From positions 142,142-206,141 of the forward strand of contig CALFWM010000011.1 in the NCBI GenBank assembly GCA_937928635.1: a DNA stretch of 64,000 nt. The letters are read 5' to 3'. Under the pieces are notes generated by a model. That model ran no database searches and was not told the DNA's origin. It was given only the letters and a program-made list of their open reading frames with translations. Shown here one piece after another: positions 49,661 to 59,761 of this stretch. Position 1 is the stretch's first letter. Every line of letters begins with the position of its first letter. Source of the stretch: an uncultured Sulfitobacter sp. (GTDB taxonomy: Bacteria; Pseudomonadota; Alphaproteobacteria; Rhodobacterales; Rhodobacteraceae). Both the position numbers and the translations under genes were made by a program.

Positions 49661-50176
49661 TCACTGACACCCTTTCCGAACAGGCGGAAGCCCAGTTCCA
49701 GAATTAAAACTTGTTATGCCTGCGGTAGTGTCAGCCCTGTCGACTTTGTTCGCGCAAACGCACCTAAGAATAAAGGCAGCTTTGACTCTGCTGCTGTACC
49801 CTAACGCTCGAAGACCATCTGATATACTCGACAACGTGGTGGGCTCCGATCCACACATCTCTCCGCGTATGAATTCTCTGCGTTCTTTGTAGAATGACTG
49901 TGATTTCCAGCTTTCGTATTTTTTCGATCCTTTCTTTGGATCGTCGACGACAACCGCTTTGAGTTGATTGCAGTCCGCCAACACGAAATTGTCATAGGCG
50001 GTGTGATACATCATCAAATCATCCGATAACATCTCAACGTGCGTAGCTGCAGCACTTACCGGAACAAGATCTCGGTGGCCGCAGGCATGCTCCGCGAATG
50101 TGAGGGCGTCAGCCGTCTCTCCTGATAACAACAGCGCCGCGGTGAACATTCCCACCTTATATGGAAACGAAATCAC
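49661..50176 (-). CDS. Exported protein of unknown function between nuoJ and nuoK
   Basis: The 171-residue frame begins with a hydrophobic signal-like segment ([17 protein letters not shown]) and overlaps the nuoJ stop as ATGA, so its start is well supported. Four or more cysteines are present (ACGHRD, LADCN, EMCGS). After about residue 125 the sequence changes character, and another frame closes at 49801, so the ancestral C-terminus may have been different. No family recognised. Confidence 0.5.
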   Translation of the reverse strand: MISFPYKVGMFTAALLLSGETADALTFAEHACGHRDLVPVSAAATHVEMLSDDLMMYHTAYDNFVLADCNQLKAVVVDDPKKGSKKYESWKSQSFYKERREFIRGEMCGSEPTTLSSISDGLRALGYSSRVKAAFILRCVCANKVDRADTTAGITSFNSGTGLPPVRKGCQ

Positions 50177-50775
50177 AAACCCTGCCCCGGCTTGGGATCT
50201 TTCAGCTCCATTGCCACGGCCGGATTACGCATCATCTGCGCGACGGGTGACTGGCGTTTCACGTCCTCGCGGTGGCGCAGGGTCAGCACAATCGCACCAA
50301 TCATCGCCACCAGAAGGATCAGGCCAGACAGCTGAAACAACAGGAAATAATCATCGTAGAGGATCAGGCCCAGTGCTTCTGTATTGTGCCGGTCCGTATC
50401 GACCACCTGTGCGCGCAGCCCTTCTGCGGCGGCGTTGGTTTCCCACACGCCAAAGGCCATGACAAACTGCATCAGGATCACAAGCGCAATCAACAACGCC
50501 AGCGGCATATAACGCGCCATTTCGGCCTTCAGTTCGGCAAAATCGACGTCCAGCATCATGACCACAAACAGGAACAGAACCGCGACCGCGCCGACGTAGA
50601 CAATAATCAGCAGCATGGCGACAAATTCCGCCCCCAGCAGCACAAACAACCCGGCAGCAGACAGGAATGACAGGATCAGCCAGAGCACCGAATGCACCGG
50701 ATTGCGGCTGATGACTGTGAACAACCCGCCGGTGATCACGCAGATCGAAAACAGGTAAAATGAAAAGACGGTCAT
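50173..50775 (-). CDS. nuoJ: NADH-quinone oxidoreductase subunit J
   Basis: The 200-residue, five-span subunit carries [20 protein letters not shown] and the conserved [16 protein letters not shown] helix, which holds the pi-bulge residues of complex I. The C-terminal tail ends in KDPKPGQGL. Both ends overlap neighbours by 4 bp. Confidence 0.95.
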   Translation of the reverse strand: MTVFSFYLFSICVITGGLFTVISRNPVHSVLWLILSFLSAAGLFVLLGAEFVAMLLIIVYVGAVAVLFLFVVMMLDVDFAELKAEMARYMPLALLIALVILMQFVMAFGVWETNAAAEGLRAQVVDTDRHNTEALGLILYDDYFLLFQLSGLILLVAMIGAIVLTLRHREDVKRQSPVAQMMRNPAVAMELKDPKPGQGL

Positions 50776-51173
50776 GCCTCTTTGTCCTCTTGCTCATCCA
50801 ACACCGCCTGCGCCAGTTCCAGCGCGCGGGTCATGGCGGGGATGCCAGCAAAGGCCGACATTTGCCCGATTGTCTCAACAATGTGCTGTTTGGTGGCCCC
50901 GGCCTCCAGGGCGTGACGCACGGTCTGGCGCAGGGCCAAGTCGTTTTGCGCACCCTGCATCGTCAGCCCGGCGAGGGTCAGCAATATGCGCGTGCGCGCA
51001 TCAAGGCCCCCGGTGTTCAGCTTATCGCCAAACACCATGTCCATCACGTCCTTGGGCATGGTGCCCATCATCGCTTCAAACCCTTTTGGCGTAAACGCAT
51101 CCATCGCCGGAAAGGACTTTGCCATTTCCTGCGCCTGTTTCATTATCGCTTCAAAGGGGTTGTTGTCGGTCAT
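50772..51173 (-). CDS. Carboxymuconolactone decarboxylase (AhpD-like) family protein
   Basis: This 133-residue protein has [19 protein letters not shown] and a repeat of helices with [21 protein letters not shown], typical of the CMD fold. The CxxC redox pair of AhpD is absent, so peroxidase activity is unlikely. It lies between nuoI and nuoJ with 4-bp overlaps on both sides. A link to complex I is indicated only by this coupling. Confidence 0.78.
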   Translation of the reverse strand: MTDNNPFEAIMKQAQEMAKSFPAMDAFTPKGFEAMMGTMPKDVMDMVFGDKLNTGGLDARTRILLTLAGLTMQGAQNDLALRQTVRHALEAGATKQHIVETIGQMSAFAGIPAMTRALELAQAVLDEQEDKEA

Positions 51174-51427
51174 GCGCCCCACCATGGTCCAAAGATCAAG
51201 ATGGTGATGCCAGCAACGACCGTTGCCCAACCGATGATCGGGCGATTAAATCGCGTGATGATAGCATAGCTCGCACCGAACCAAAGCAATGTGCTGAGGA
51301 CAAACGCGAGAACAGGCAACCGATCCGCAATATGACTGACCGAAACCTGCTCACCTGCAAGGAGCAGCGCAATGGCTCCCGGCAGCATCACAATTGCTGT
51401 GAGATAGGTGAGGGTGAGACGTTTCAT
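51170..51427 (-). CDS. Small membrane protein between nuoI and the CMD gene
   Basis: An 85-residue protein with three hydrophobic spans ([52 protein letters not shown]). Start and stop overlap nuoI and the CMD-family gene as ATGA. Function unknown; membrane location and operon membership are clear. Confidence 0.7.
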   Translation of the reverse strand: MKRLTLTYLTAIVMLPGAIALLLAGEQVSVSHIADRLPVLAFVLSTLLWFGASYAIITRFNRPIIGWATVVAGITILIFGPWWGA

Positions 51428-51918
51428 CGGTAGGGCGCATCCATCTCAAGGTTGCGGGCGATCTCACCCTCCCAGCGCTCCCCGTTGGCAAGCAGCTTGT
51501 CCTTGTCGTAATACAGCTCTTCGCGGGTCTCGGTGGAAAACTCGAAATTCGGCCCCTCGACAATCGCATCCACCGGGCAGGCTTCCTGACAGAAACCGCA
51601 ATAAATGCATTTGGTCATGTCGATGTCATAGCGTGTGGTGCGGCGGGAGCCATCTTCACGCGGCTCCGCATCAATGGTGATCGCCTGTGCGGGGCAAATC
51701 GCTTCGCAGAGCTTACAGGCAATGCAGCGTTCTTCGCCATTGGGATAACGGCGCAGCGCATGTTCCCCGCGAAAACGGGGACTTAGCGGGCCTTTTTCAT
51801 GCGGATAGTTGATCGTGACCTTGGGCGCAAAGAAGTATTTCATCCCCAGCACAAACGCCTTGGCGTAGTCCTTGAACAGGAAATATCCGGCGGCACGTGA
51901 ATAGTCTGTTTGGCTCAT
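51424..51918 (-). CDS. nuoI: NADH-quinone oxidoreductase subunit I
   Basis: The 164-residue peripheral subunit carries two [4Fe-4S] clusters (N6a, N6b). The ligands are in [14 protein letters not shown] and [14 protein letters not shown]. The N-terminal helices anchor it to the membrane arm. Start and stop overlap both neighbours as ATGA. Confidence 0.96.
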   Translation of the reverse strand: MSQTDYSRAAGYFLFKDYAKAFVLGMKYFFAPKVTINYPHEKGPLSPRFRGEHALRRYPNGEERCIACKLCEAICPAQAITIDAEPREDGSRRTTRYDIDMTKCIYCGFCQEACPVDAIVEGPNFEFSTETREELYYDKDKLLANGERWEGEIARNLEMDAPYR

Positions 51919-52109
51919 TTAGATTTCTCCAACTCCAGCATCCGATCCGCCCAATCGTTAATCGCATCCGCCATTTCTGCTCTCGTTACTTGAGGTTCCC
52001 CAAAACCGTCAACGTCCCGGTCTAGGGTCCACGTCTCAATCAAAGTTGCAGCCAAAGAAGTAAGGTCATCATAGCTCGCAGACTTAATTGCACTCGCCAA
52101 AAGGTTCAT
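51915..52109 (-). CDS. Small acidic protein between nuoH and nuoI
   Basis: A 64-residue soluble protein ([19 protein letters not shown] ... MLELEKSK) of unknown function. It starts 2 bp after nuoH, preceded by a G-rich GGGGGGTAG leader, and overlaps nuoI as ATGA. An alternative ATG at 52130 lies inside nuoH. Predicted to be helical and acidic. Confidence 0.6.
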   Translation of the reverse strand: MNLLASAIKSASYDDLTSLAATLIETWTLDRDVDGFGEPQVTRAEMADAINDWADRMLELEKSK

Positions 52110-52111
52110 TT

Positions 52112-53149
52112 CTACCCCCCTACGGCCCAACGGGCGTAAATGCCCCAGAACCAGTCAAACTTGGCGGCGAAGGCCACAAACACGACCCACGCCAGCGACA
52201 GTGGCAGGAACACTTTCCACCCCAGACGCATCAATTGGTCATAGCGGTAGCGCGGTGTGATCGCCTTCACCATCGAGAACATGAAGAACACCAGCAGCAT
52301 CTTGAGGAACATCCACAAGAACCCATCCGGCAGGAACCCAACCGGCGACAGCCAGCCGCCCAAGAACAGCAGCGACACCAGCGCGCACATCAGCACCACG
52401 GCCACCAACTCGCCAATCATGAACAGCAGGAATGGTGTGGAGGAATATTCAACCTGATAGCCCGCAACCAGCTCTGACTCTGCCTCCGGCAGGTCAAAGG
52501 GTGGGCGGTTCGTTTCGGCCAAGGCACTGACAAAGAACAGAATAAGCATCGGGAAGTGTGGCAGCCAGTACCAGCTCAGCAACCCGGCCCCATCTTGCGA
52601 ATGCACAATCGCGCTGAGGTTCATGGAGCCTGCCGAAATGATCACACCGATGATGATCAAACCAATGCTGACCTCATAGGAGATCATCTGAGCGGCAGAA
52701 CGCAACGACCCAAGGAACGGATATTTGGAGTTTGACGCCCAGCCGCCCATGATCACGCCGTAAACCTCCAGCGAGGAGATCGCAAAAACATACAGGATCG
52801 CCACGTTGATGTCCGAGAGCACCCATCCTTCGTTGAAGGGAATCACCGCCCAGGCGATCAGCGACATGACCAGCGCGATCATCGGCGCGAGGAAAAACAC
52901 CGCGCGGTCGGCACCGGCGGGCACAACCACCTCTTTGACCACATATTTCAACAGATCCGCAAAACTTTGCAGCAATCCGAACACGCCCACCACGTTGGGG
53001 CCACGACGCATCATGACAGCGGCCCAAATCTTGCGGTCCGCGTACATCAGAAAGGCAAGCGCCAGCAACAACGGCAGCAGGATCAACAGCACCTGCCCCA
53101 GGATCACAAGGCCGATGCCCAATCCGGTGTTTGTAAAGAAGTCGATCAT
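52112..53149 (-). CDS. nuoH: NADH-quinone oxidoreductase subunit H
   Basis: The 345-residue membrane subunit forms the quinone chamber. [38 protein letters not shown] and [19 protein letters not shown] are diagnostic. The ATG at 53149 matches the family; an in-frame extension to 53212 would add an untypical leader. It lies 7 bp after the lipoprotein gene. Confidence 0.96.
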   Translation of the reverse strand: MIDFFTNTGLGIGLVILGQVLLILLPLLLALAFLMYADRKIWAAVMMRRGPNVVGVFGLLQSFADLLKYVVKEVVVPAGADRAVFFLAPMIALVMSLIAWAVIPFNEGWVLSDINVAILYVFAISSLEVYGVIMGGWASNSKYPFLGSLRSAAQMISYEVSIGLIIIGVIISAGSMNLSAIVHSQDGAGLLSWYWLPHFPMLILFFVSALAETNRPPFDLPEAESELVAGYQVEYSSTPFLLFMIGELVAVVLMCALVSLLFLGGWLSPVGFLPDGFLWMFLKMLLVFFMFSMVKAITPRYRYDQLMRLGWKVFLPLSLAWVVFVAFAAKFDWFWGIYARWAVGG

Positions 53150-53156
53150 GCGTCCC

Positions 53157-53540
53157 TCACACAGTCGGTATGCCGCGTTCGCCGCACTCAGCAAGCACGA
53201 CTTCGGCATCAATTGTCTTTAAGCCCTGTGGCAGGCTCGGCGAGATCGTGTAAACAGCATCGCCAACAAAGATGCCACCCTCCTCAGCCACATTTGTGCG
53301 CACATGGCGCGCAAATCCGTAGCCCCGGATCACAGTATACTGTGCGGCGGCACATTCAGCGTAATCCACAACATCATTTGTGCTCAACGCTTTGGTCATC
53401 GCAACGTTAAACTGCACCAGATCACCATCCAACAAAACCGTCTCTACACCCTTGTATTCCGGGATAAAATCCTCTGCCGTGGGCACCCCTGCACCGCAAG
53501 AAGCCAAGGCCAGCGGCAGGATGAGCCCCGCATATTTCAC
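53157..53540 (-). CDS. Lipoprotein of unknown function between nuoG and nuoH
   Basis: The 127-residue product has a lipoprotein signal with lipobox ALASC at residues 11-15. The mature part has two further cysteines ([16 protein letters not shown]) and no recognised domain. It overlaps the nuoG stop by 4 bp and is followed by nuoH. Attachment to the inner or outer membrane in the periplasm is inferred. Confidence 0.7.
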   Translation of the reverse strand: MKYAGLILPLALASCGAGVPTAEDFIPEYKGVETVLLDGDLVQFNVAMTKALSTNDVVDYAECAAAQYTVIRGYGFARHVRTNVAEEGGIFVGDAVYTISPSLPQGLKTIDAEVVLAECGERGIPTV

Positions 53541-55552
53541 TCGGCTGCCATCGGCTCAGAGCGCCGCGCGGCGGCATTGGCGGACAGTTCCGCCATCAGC
53601 TGACTGGCCCGCGCAATGGGGTTGGAAAGGTAAAAATCGCTGATTGCATGTTCAAAGGCGCCTTTGCCCATCTTGCCACCCGTCTCAGCGGACCAGATAT
53701 TTTCGGGAACGACATCAACATCCCCCAAATGAGGCACCGCCTTGATCATATCGTTGCGCAATGCAGCAAGTGAATCAAACGGTAGTGTCGCGTCAAGCTC
53801 CGCACTCAGCGCGCGCAGGATGGCCCAGTTTTCCTTGGCCTGTCCGGGCGGGAAACCGGCGCGCAGTGCCAGTTGCGGACGCCCTTCGGTGTTTACAAAC
53901 AATCCGCCCTCTTCGGTATAGGCCGCCCCCGGCAGGATGATATCTGCGCGATGCGCACCCCGGTCGCCATGGCTGCCCTGATAAATCACAAACGGCCCGG
54001 CAGGGATGTCGCCCTCATCCGCGCCAAGGTTATAGATTACCTCAGCCGCCAGCACATCCGCCACGCCACCCTCACAGGTGGCCCCCACATCCATCGCACC
54101 GACCCGGCCTGCCGCGCTGTGCAAGATCAACAGTTTGCTGTTGCCCGCCTCCGCCGTCTGCATCGCGGTGGCCAGCACCGCGGCCCCATCAGGCCCCGTC
54201 AGCGCGCCCATCCCCAGGATCGTCACGCCACGCTTGTCCCGCTTGTCGCTGTGATCCATCGCCGCCAGATCGGCCAGCGCCTCGCGGCCCTCACCCAGCG
54301 GGATCACATCATAGCTGAACTCAACGTGCGCACCGATGCGCGCGATGGTGGCCCCTCTGGACCATGCCTTGCGGATACGCGCGTTCAGCACAGGGGCCTC
54401 AACCTCGGGGTTTGTGCCGATCATCAGGATCATCTCGGCGTCATCAATGTCTTCGATGCGCGCCAAACCCACGTAGCCCGAACGGTTGCCGCTCGGCAGT
54501 TTGGCCCCGTCGGTGCGGCATTCAACGATACCGCCCTGCCCCTCGATCAGGGTTTTCAATGCATAGGCCGCCTCGGTCGAGGCCAGATCACCCACCAGGC
54601 CACCAACACGCTTGCCTTTCATCGCAGCCGCCGCAGCGGCAAGCGCCTCTGGCCATTCTGCCGGGCGCAGCTTGCCCTTTTCGCGAATGTAGGGCGTGTC
54701 CAAGCGCTGACGGCGCAGACCGTCCCAGACAAAACGTGTCTTGTCGGAAATCCATTCCTCGTTCACGCCATCATGGTTGCGCGGCAAAAACCGCATCACT
54801 TCGCGCCCCTTGGTATCGACCCGAATGTTGGACCCAAGCGCGTCCATCACATCAATGCTCTCCGTCTTGGTCAGCTCCCAAGGACGGGCCGTAAAGGCAT
54901 AAGGTTTAGAAACCAATGCACCCACGGGGCAAAGATCAATGATATTGCCCTGCATGTTGGAATCGAGCGTCTCGCCCAAATAGCTGGTGATCTCCGCATC
55001 CTCGCCACGCCCGGTCTGGCCCATCTTGTGGATGCCCGCGACCTCTGTGGTGAAACGCACACAGCGCGTACAGGAAATGCAGCGGGTCATGTGGGTTTCC
55101 ACCAAGGGCCCCAAATCCAGATCTTCCGTCGCGCGCTTGGCCTCGCGAAAGCGGGAAAAATCCACGCCATAGGCCATCGCCTGATCCTGCAAATCACACT
55201 CGCCCCCCTGATCGCAGATCGGGCAATCAAGCGGATGGTTGATCAGCAGAAATTCCATCACGCCCTCACGGGCTTTCTTGACCATGGGGCTGTTGGTTTT
55301 GACCACCGGCGGCTGGCCCTCTGGGCCGGGGCGCAAATCGCGCACCTGCATCGCGCAGCTTGCGGCGGGTTTGGGCGGACCGCCAACAACCTCCACCAGA
55401 CACATCCGGCAATTGCCTGCGATGGACAGACGTTCGTGGTAACAAAACCGGGGGACTTCGACGCCAACCTGTTCACAGGCCTGGATCAGCGTCATTGCGC
55501 CATCCACTTCGATTTCCTTGCCATCAATGACGATCTTGCGGATGTCGCTCAT
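53537..55552 (-). CDS. nuoG: NADH-quinone oxidoreductase subunit G
   Basis: The 671-residue subunit carries one [2Fe-2S] (N1b) and two [4Fe-4S] clusters. Ligands lie in [31 protein letters not shown] and [11 protein letters not shown] with C near [13 protein letters not shown] [10 protein letters not shown]. The C-terminal two thirds are a molybdopterin-oxidoreductase fold without cofactor. The length matches Paracoccus Nqo3 rather than the longer E. coli form, and the extra N7 cluster is absent, as is normal for this group. Stop overlaps the lipoprotein start. Confidence 0.96.
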   Translation of the reverse strand: MSDIRKIVIDGKEIEVDGAMTLIQACEQVGVEVPRFCYHERLSIAGNCRMCLVEVVGGPPKPAASCAMQVRDLRPGPEGQPPVVKTNSPMVKKAREGVMEFLLINHPLDCPICDQGGECDLQDQAMAYGVDFSRFREAKRATEDLDLGPLVETHMTRCISCTRCVRFTTEVAGIHKMGQTGRGEDAEITSYLGETLDSNMQGNIIDLCPVGALVSKPYAFTARPWELTKTESIDVMDALGSNIRVDTKGREVMRFLPRNHDGVNEEWISDKTRFVWDGLRRQRLDTPYIREKGKLRPAEWPEALAAAAAAMKGKRVGGLVGDLASTEAAYALKTLIEGQGGIVECRTDGAKLPSGNRSGYVGLARIEDIDDAEMILMIGTNPEVEAPVLNARIRKAWSRGATIARIGAHVEFSYDVIPLGEGREALADLAAMDHSDKRDKRGVTILGMGALTGPDGAAVLATAMQTAEAGNSKLLILHSAAGRVGAMDVGATCEGGVADVLAAEVIYNLGADEGDIPAGPFVIYQGSHGDRGAHRADIILPGAAYTEEGGLFVNTEGRPQLALRAGFPPGQAKENWAILRALSAELDATLPFDSLAALRNDMIKAVPHLGDVDVVPENIWSAETGGKMGKGAFEHAISDFYLSNPIARASQLMAELSANAAARRSEPMAAE

Positions 55553-55556
55553 AGGT

Positions 55557-55958
55557 TTACTTCGCCCTTAAGAGGGAGCCGATGCGGCTGCCCTTCTGAA
55601 TCTCTGCTTTTCCGAGCGCACAATAGCTTTGCGGATCAGAAGTATCGACCCCCTTTGCTTCGAAAAAAGCGGCCCCTCTGGCCCGCATCCGCGCTTTTTC
55701 CTCATCGCTGTCGGTATACGCCTCAATTTCCTGATCTGAATAGCCCAAAGAACGTGCTTTTTTCTGAACATCGCGCACATAGCTCAGCGCCTTAAGCATC
55801 CGCGCCGAGATGCTGGGGCATTGTTTGCGAATGCGATCCGCAATGCCAAGGTCCAGCAGCGCATCGTCAATCGCGGCCACGTCGCGCAATGCTGGTTTGG
55901 CGGCAAGGGGCGGCCCCATCAGGCTGGCTCCGACGATCAGAATGATCAGCTTTTTCAT
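55557..55958 (-). CDS. DUF5333-like exported protein upstream of nuoG
   Basis: This 133-residue protein has a signal peptide ([20 protein letters not shown]) and a mature helical part with [12 protein letters not shown] and [16 protein letters not shown]. The pattern fits a Rhodobacteraceae family found in nuo operons (DUF5333 as I recall it). GAGG lies 8 bp before the ATG. It precedes nuoG by 4 bp. Periplasmic location is inferred; function unknown. Confidence 0.7.
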   Translation of the reverse strand: MKKLIILIVGASLMGPPLAAKPALRDVAAIDDALLDLGIADRIRKQCPSISARMLKALSYVRDVQKKARSLGYSDQEIEAYTDSDEEKARMRARGAAFFEAKGVDTSDPQSYCALGKAEIQKGSRIGSLLRAK

Positions 55959-56070
55959 GGTATTTTCCTCAACGAACCCGGGCAGAGCTGCCCAGTTCTC
56001 AGATGGGGGAATGTGGGTGTGATATGCAATAACAGCGCAGGCCCGCCCCACCTCGGTCACGTTTTTTCGC

Positions 56071-56418
56071 TTATGTATCCTGTGCTTGCGGGCAACGCCC
56101 CCGCACGCGCAACGTATCCTTTTCGATCGAAAGGCGTGCGTCTTTGTCCAGCGGGTTTTGCACCCAGATGATGTCTGAGCTGCCAAAACTGGCCAAACAA
56201 TAGCTGACCCCGCTGTGATAGGCCGCCTCGCGCGCGCCATCCAATGACTTGGAAACCCTGGTCACCGTCACCACAAAAGTGTCGCGTTGCTTGTCCACCT
56301 TTTTGGCCTTTGCACGGAAAAACTGGCCGTCATAGGCGACCCTGTTTTCACGCTCCTGACATCCCGCCATCAAAGCCGCAGAGAACGCCATTGCACCAAA
56401 GCCTAAAATCTTCATCAT
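56071..56418 (-). CDS. Lipoprotein of unknown function between nuoF and nuoG
   Basis: The 115-residue product has a lipobox LMAGC at about residues 16-20 and a beta-rich mature part (FVVTVTRVSKSLDGAREAA, HSGVSYCLASFG, RVRGRCP). Start at one of two adjacent ATGs (56418 or 56415), with GAGGG 7 bp upstream of the first. It overlaps the end of the frameshifted methyltransferase by 4 bp. Family not recognised. Confidence 0.65.
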   Translation of the reverse strand: MMKILGFGAMAFSAALMAGCQERENRVAYDGQFFRAKAKKVDKQRDTFVVTVTRVSKSLDGAREAAYHSGVSYCLASFGSSDIIWVQNPLDKDARLSIEKDTLRVRGRCPQAQDT

Positions 56419-57126
56419 TTTTGCACCCTCGAATGTGTTGGCCGCAGCGCCGAGGCCTTGTCTATCACCACAATGGAATCATGCACATGGATGCCACAGA
56501 ACTCCTGCGCCAATTCGGGAAGCGCCAGCGCGTTCTTGTTATGATACCATTTGTGCATGTCGTCTATCATCCTGCGCACGGTGTTAAAGAAGTTTTTCGA
56601 TGCGCGAAAGCCATCGTCGAAACGCGCGTAATAGGCGGCCTGCAACTTCTCAATCATATAGGTGCCTTTCATCACCAGCAGCGGGAACAGCACCCTGAGC
56701 GAGGCCTCAATATGCGGCATATGGTGGCTGCCATCATCCAGCACGTCATCAACACCGCCCATGTATTCAACCACCTGCGCCAAACATTCGGGATCATCTT
56801 GCGACCCGCGCGCACCATGCCCGATTGCCCATCGTATTGCGTGCAGTCCTGGTTGATATCAATGCCACACAACACCGCATCCTTGCCCAGATAACGCCGC
56901 CACATCCGCAAGGGCCCGCCGTTTTGACCCCGATCTCAAGAAACCTGACCGGCGTGTCGCGGTACTGGCCAAAGTAGCGATCATAAAGCGGCAGGTAGTG
57001 GTGCCATATGTGCACCTTTCCCCCCTCATTGCCCGCATAGATATCCAGCAGATCACCGCGAAATCTATCGCGGTCGCAAATATCTTGTGCGACATCGCCG
57101 TCTTCGGGAAAGCGGAATTTCTTCAT
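56415..57126 (-). pseudogene. Class I SAM-dependent methyltransferase broken by two -1 frameshifts
   Basis: The N-terminal frame reads MKKFRFPEDGDVAQDIC to VRFLEIGVK, and continues in a second frame (GGPLRMWRRYLGKDAVLCG...VRAG) and a third (SQDDPECLAQVVEYMGG...DDGSHHM). Together these make an ordinary SAM-binding protein of about 237 residues. The first shift lies in an A-run at about 56921-56928, the second in a G-run at about 56804-56808 (minus-strand sense). Each is explained by one lost base. True decay or sequencing error cannot be told apart here. The stop overlaps the lipoprotein gene. Confidence 0.75.
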
Positions 57127-57262
57127 CGGGCCTGTCCATTGTCTCGCGCTCAATAAGGCACTCTTGATGGGCCTCTTTTTGTTCTTCTAGCGCAGATCAC
57201 CCTCACAGTGAATCACTTATTCAAAAGGAGCAAAGCGGCGGCAGCACACAGCGGCCCTGCTA

Positions 57263-57529
57263 TCACGCCGCCCCAACCAGAAAACACAACAGGACAAACA
57301 TGGTGGTTAAACCCAATAAACAGGCCCCAAAGGAATACCGGACCAGCGCATCCTCGCGTTGATCCGCAAGGCCCAACAACTTGCTGCGGATAAAGAAGAG
57401 CCAGATGATCAAGGCACCAAATGCGCAGAGGTAGGCAAACTCCAGCGTCGAATAGTCGCCATATCTGAGCCTTCTGAGTCCTCGCAAGACTATTGTTACC
57501 GGAACTTCAATCCAGTCGCCTTTTGCCAT
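57263..57529 (-). CDS. Small membrane protein between nuoF and nuoG
   Basis: The 88-residue protein has two strong spans (YLCAFGALIIWLFFI and CLLGLTTMFVLLCFLVG) and a basic N-terminal LRGLRRLRYGDYS. GAGG lies upstream of its ATG. It lies in the loosely packed block between nuoF and nuoG, with gaps of about 80 and 140 bp on either side. Function unknown. Confidence 0.6.
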   Translation of the reverse strand: MAKGDWIEVPVTIVLRGLRRLRYGDYSTLEFAYLCAFGALIIWLFFIRSKLLGLADQREDALVRYSFGACLLGLTTMFVLLCFLVGAA

Positions 57530-57611
57530 GCCTTGTCCTCTTGATGTGTCAATTCTTCATGACACATGGCCATTGGGCACCGCAGATACAACGCAAGCGC
57601 ATCGCGCGGTC

Positions 57612-57790
57612 TCACGGTAACAGCACGCCGATACCATAAAAAATCAGGAATAACGCGATCCAAAGTACCACGTCACAAAGATCATCGGCACTCCAAAGCT
57701 GAGGATACCAACAGCCCTGGTGCGTTCTTTCAGCGCGACATCGGTTTCATCGCATTCGCCACCTTGGCTGCGGCGTGGCCACAACCCCAT
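57612..57790 (-). pseudogene. Small two-span membrane protein with a -1 frameshift
   Basis: From ATG at 57790 the frame reads MGLWPRRSQGGECDETD...GVPMIFVTWYFG and then stops early at 57644. Adding one base in the TTTGG run near 57660 restores a second hydrophobic segment IALFLIFYGIGVLLP, ending at TGA 57612-57614. The restored product would be about 59 residues with two spans. This is the third single-base loss within 1 kb. Confidence 0.55.
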
Positions 57791-57808
57791 GACCGGCCCC
57801 TGACCCTG

Positions 57809-58150
57809 CTAGCAAATCCAGTCCTTGATCACGGCGTTGGGCTCCTCCAACGGAATCTTGGCACAGAGGTTTTCGCGCAAGGCTTTGGATTGGGCAACCG
57901 GCCCCTGCAACGTGGGGCTATCTGTCCAGACCAGCGCCCCCACAAAAAGAACCACCAAGATCAGGGCGAACTTAAACAACAGATCGACCAGAAAAGCGGC
58001 AATGATGCCGACAATGCTCCAAAAACCAAAGGCAGCAAGGCTTTGTTGATCGAGCTCTGCCCCGTAAAGGCAGGCCAGATAGCTGACAAAAACGGCAGCC
58101 AGCGCAAGCAGGATACCAACCGGTCCAAAACCTCTTTCAGAAGACAACAT
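57809..58150 (-). CDS. Membrane protein of unknown function after nuoF
   Basis: The 113-residue product has two or three spans (VGILLALAAVFVSYLACLYG, FWSIVGIIAAFLVDLLF, ALILVVLFVGALVW) and a periplasmic-type tail with two cysteines (NLCAKIP, KDWIC). It starts 28 bp after nuoF; longer frames run back into nuoF. Unknown family. Confidence 0.6.
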   Translation of the reverse strand: MLSSERGFGPVGILLALAAVFVSYLACLYGAELDQQSLAAFGFWSIVGIIAAFLVDLLFKFALILVVLFVGALVWTDSPTLQGPVAQSKALRENLCAKIPLEEPNAVIKDWIC

Positions 58151-58178
58151 CACCCCATCCCCCCTGTCTGGTGCGTTT

Positions 58179-59474
58179 TTACTCCGCCGCGACCGCGCTG
58201 GCGCGACCAGACCGCTTGTGCTTGATACGGTCCTCGATCTCATCACGGAAGTGTCGGATCAACCCCTGGATTGGCCAGGCCGCCGCGTCCCCCAACGCGC
58301 AAATCGTGTGGCCCTCAACCTGTTTGGTCACATCGAGCAGCATGTCGATTTCCTCAACCTCTGCCTCGCCCGTCACCAACCGTTCCATCACGCGCATCAT
58401 CCAGCCCGTGCCCTCGCGGCAGGGCGTACACTGACCGCAGCTTTCATGTTTGAAAAACTTCGACAGACGCCAGACCGCTTTGATCACATCGGTGTTCTGA
58501 TCCATTACGATCATACAGCCAGTGCCAAAACTGGATTTGTTTTCCCGCATCCAGTCAAAATCCATGATCGCGCCTTCCAGCGCATCCTTGGACAAAATCG
58601 GGCACGACGCCCCGCCGGGGATGATCGCCTTGAGGTTATCCCAACCGCCCTTGATCCCGCCGCCGTGTTTGTCGATCAGCTCGCGCACGGGCAGGCTCAT
58701 CTCTTCTTCAAACACACAGGGCGTGTTCACATGGCCCGTGATGGCAAACAGCTTGGTGCCCGCGTTGTTGGGCCGCCCGAATCCGGCAAACCATTCCCCG
58801 CCCCGACGCAGAATGGTCGGCACAACGGCAATCGATTCAACGTTGTTCACGGTTGTAGGACAGCCATAAAGCCCGGCCCCCGCCGGAAACGGCGGCTTCA
58901 TCCGCGGCATGCCTTTCTTACCCTCAAGGCTTTCCAGAAGCGCTGTTTCCTCGCCACAGATATAGGCCCCGGCCCCATGCGCAAGATAAATGTCAAAATC
59001 CCAGCCCGACTTCGCGGCATTCTTGCCGACCAGCCCAGCCTCATAGGCCTCATCAATCGCGGCCTGCAGCGCCTCTTTTTCGCGGATGTATTCGCCGCGA
59101 ATGTAGATGTAGCAGGCATGCGCATTCATCGCGAAGCTGGCGATCAGACAACCCTCGATCAGCGTGTGCGGATCATGACGCATGATCTCGCGGTCCTTGC
59201 AGGTGGCCGGTTCTGATTCATCCGCATTCACCACCAGGTACGCGGGGCGTCCATCGCTTTCCTTGGGCATAAACGACCATTTCAAACCGGTGGGAAAACC
59301 CGCCCCGCCCCGACCGCGCAAACCGGAGGCTTTCATCTCATCAATGATCCAGTCGCGCCCCTTCTTGAGGATCGCGGCCGTGCCATCCCAATGGCCGCGC
59401 GCCTGCGCGCCTTTGAGCGTGCGGTCGTGCATGCCGTAAAGGTTGGTAAAGATGCGGTCTTTATCTGCGAGCAT
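58179..59474 (-). CDS. nuoF: NADH-quinone oxidoreductase subunit F
   Basis: This 431-residue flavoprotein binds NADH and FMN and the N3 [4Fe-4S] cluster. [17 protein letters not shown] is the NADH/FMN region, [16 protein letters not shown] the second FMN motif, and [12 protein letters not shown] with a later cysteine (CALGDA) gives the cluster ligands. Length is normal. Confidence 0.96.
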   Translation of the reverse strand: MLADKDRIFTNLYGMHDRTLKGAQARGHWDGTAAILKKGRDWIIDEMKASGLRGRGGAGFPTGLKWSFMPKESDGRPAYLVVNADESEPATCKDREIMRHDPHTLIEGCLIASFAMNAHACYIYIRGEYIREKEALQAAIDEAYEAGLVGKNAAKSGWDFDIYLAHGAGAYICGEETALLESLEGKKGMPRMKPPFPAGAGLYGCPTTVNNVESIAVVPTILRRGGEWFAGFGRPNNAGTKLFAITGHVNTPCVFEEEMSLPVRELIDKHGGGIKGGWDNLKAIIPGGASCPILSKDALEGAIMDFDWMRENKSSFGTGCMIVMDQNTDVIKAVWRLSKFFKHESCGQCTPCREGTGWMMRVMERLVTGEAEVEEIDMLLDVTKQVEGHTICALGDAAAWPIQGLIRHFRDEIEDRIKHKRSGRASAVAAE

Positions 59475-59501
59475 GTGGCTTGCTTTCTACATTTGAACGC
59501 C

Positions 59502-59753
59502 TTAGCGCCCGTTCGTTTTCTCATCTCGGCGGGCTTGCCACATCTGAAAGATGTTCACCATGGCCCAAAACAACGCAGCAAGTGCCGCAAAATCAAACAA
59601 AAGCGCATAGCGCCCCGGCAGGCCCAGCATGGGGCCCAAAAGTTGGACGGCCAGCCACAGCACAATCGTGATCGCAATCACCAGACCAACGGTCCGTCCC
59701 TTACGGGCAAGTGCGGTATCTCTCTCAAGACCTGTGGCTGGCTCCTTTGACAA
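59502..59753 (-). CDS. DUF5337-like small membrane protein
   Basis: The 83-residue protein has a polar N-terminus (MSKEPATGLERDTALARKGR) and two spans (VGLVIAITIVLWLAVQLLG, YALLFDFAALAALFWAMV), then a basic tail. It fits a Rhodobacteraceae family found in nuo operons (DUF5337 as I recall it). It lies 8 bp after the helix-hairpin-helix gene and 27 bp before nuoF. Function unknown. Confidence 0.7.
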   Translation of the reverse strand: MSKEPATGLERDTALARKGRTVGLVIAITIVLWLAVQLLGPMLGLPGRYALLFDFAALAALFWAMVNIFQMWQARRDEKTNGR

Positions 59754-59761
59754 AAGCCGCG

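Noticed and set aside
49398..49670. 90-codon minus-strand frame in the nuoK-side gap
   Set aside because: No ribosome site, no family pattern, atypical composition; treated as non-coding or relic.
53537..55552. NuoG looked truncated compared with E. coli (about 900 residues)
   Set aside because: About 670 residues without the N7 cluster is the normal alphaproteobacterial form.
53873..55795. Very long open frame on the plus strand opposite nuoG
   Set aside because: It is antisense to a fully supported nuoG, a common effect of high G+C codon bias; it has no recognisable domain.
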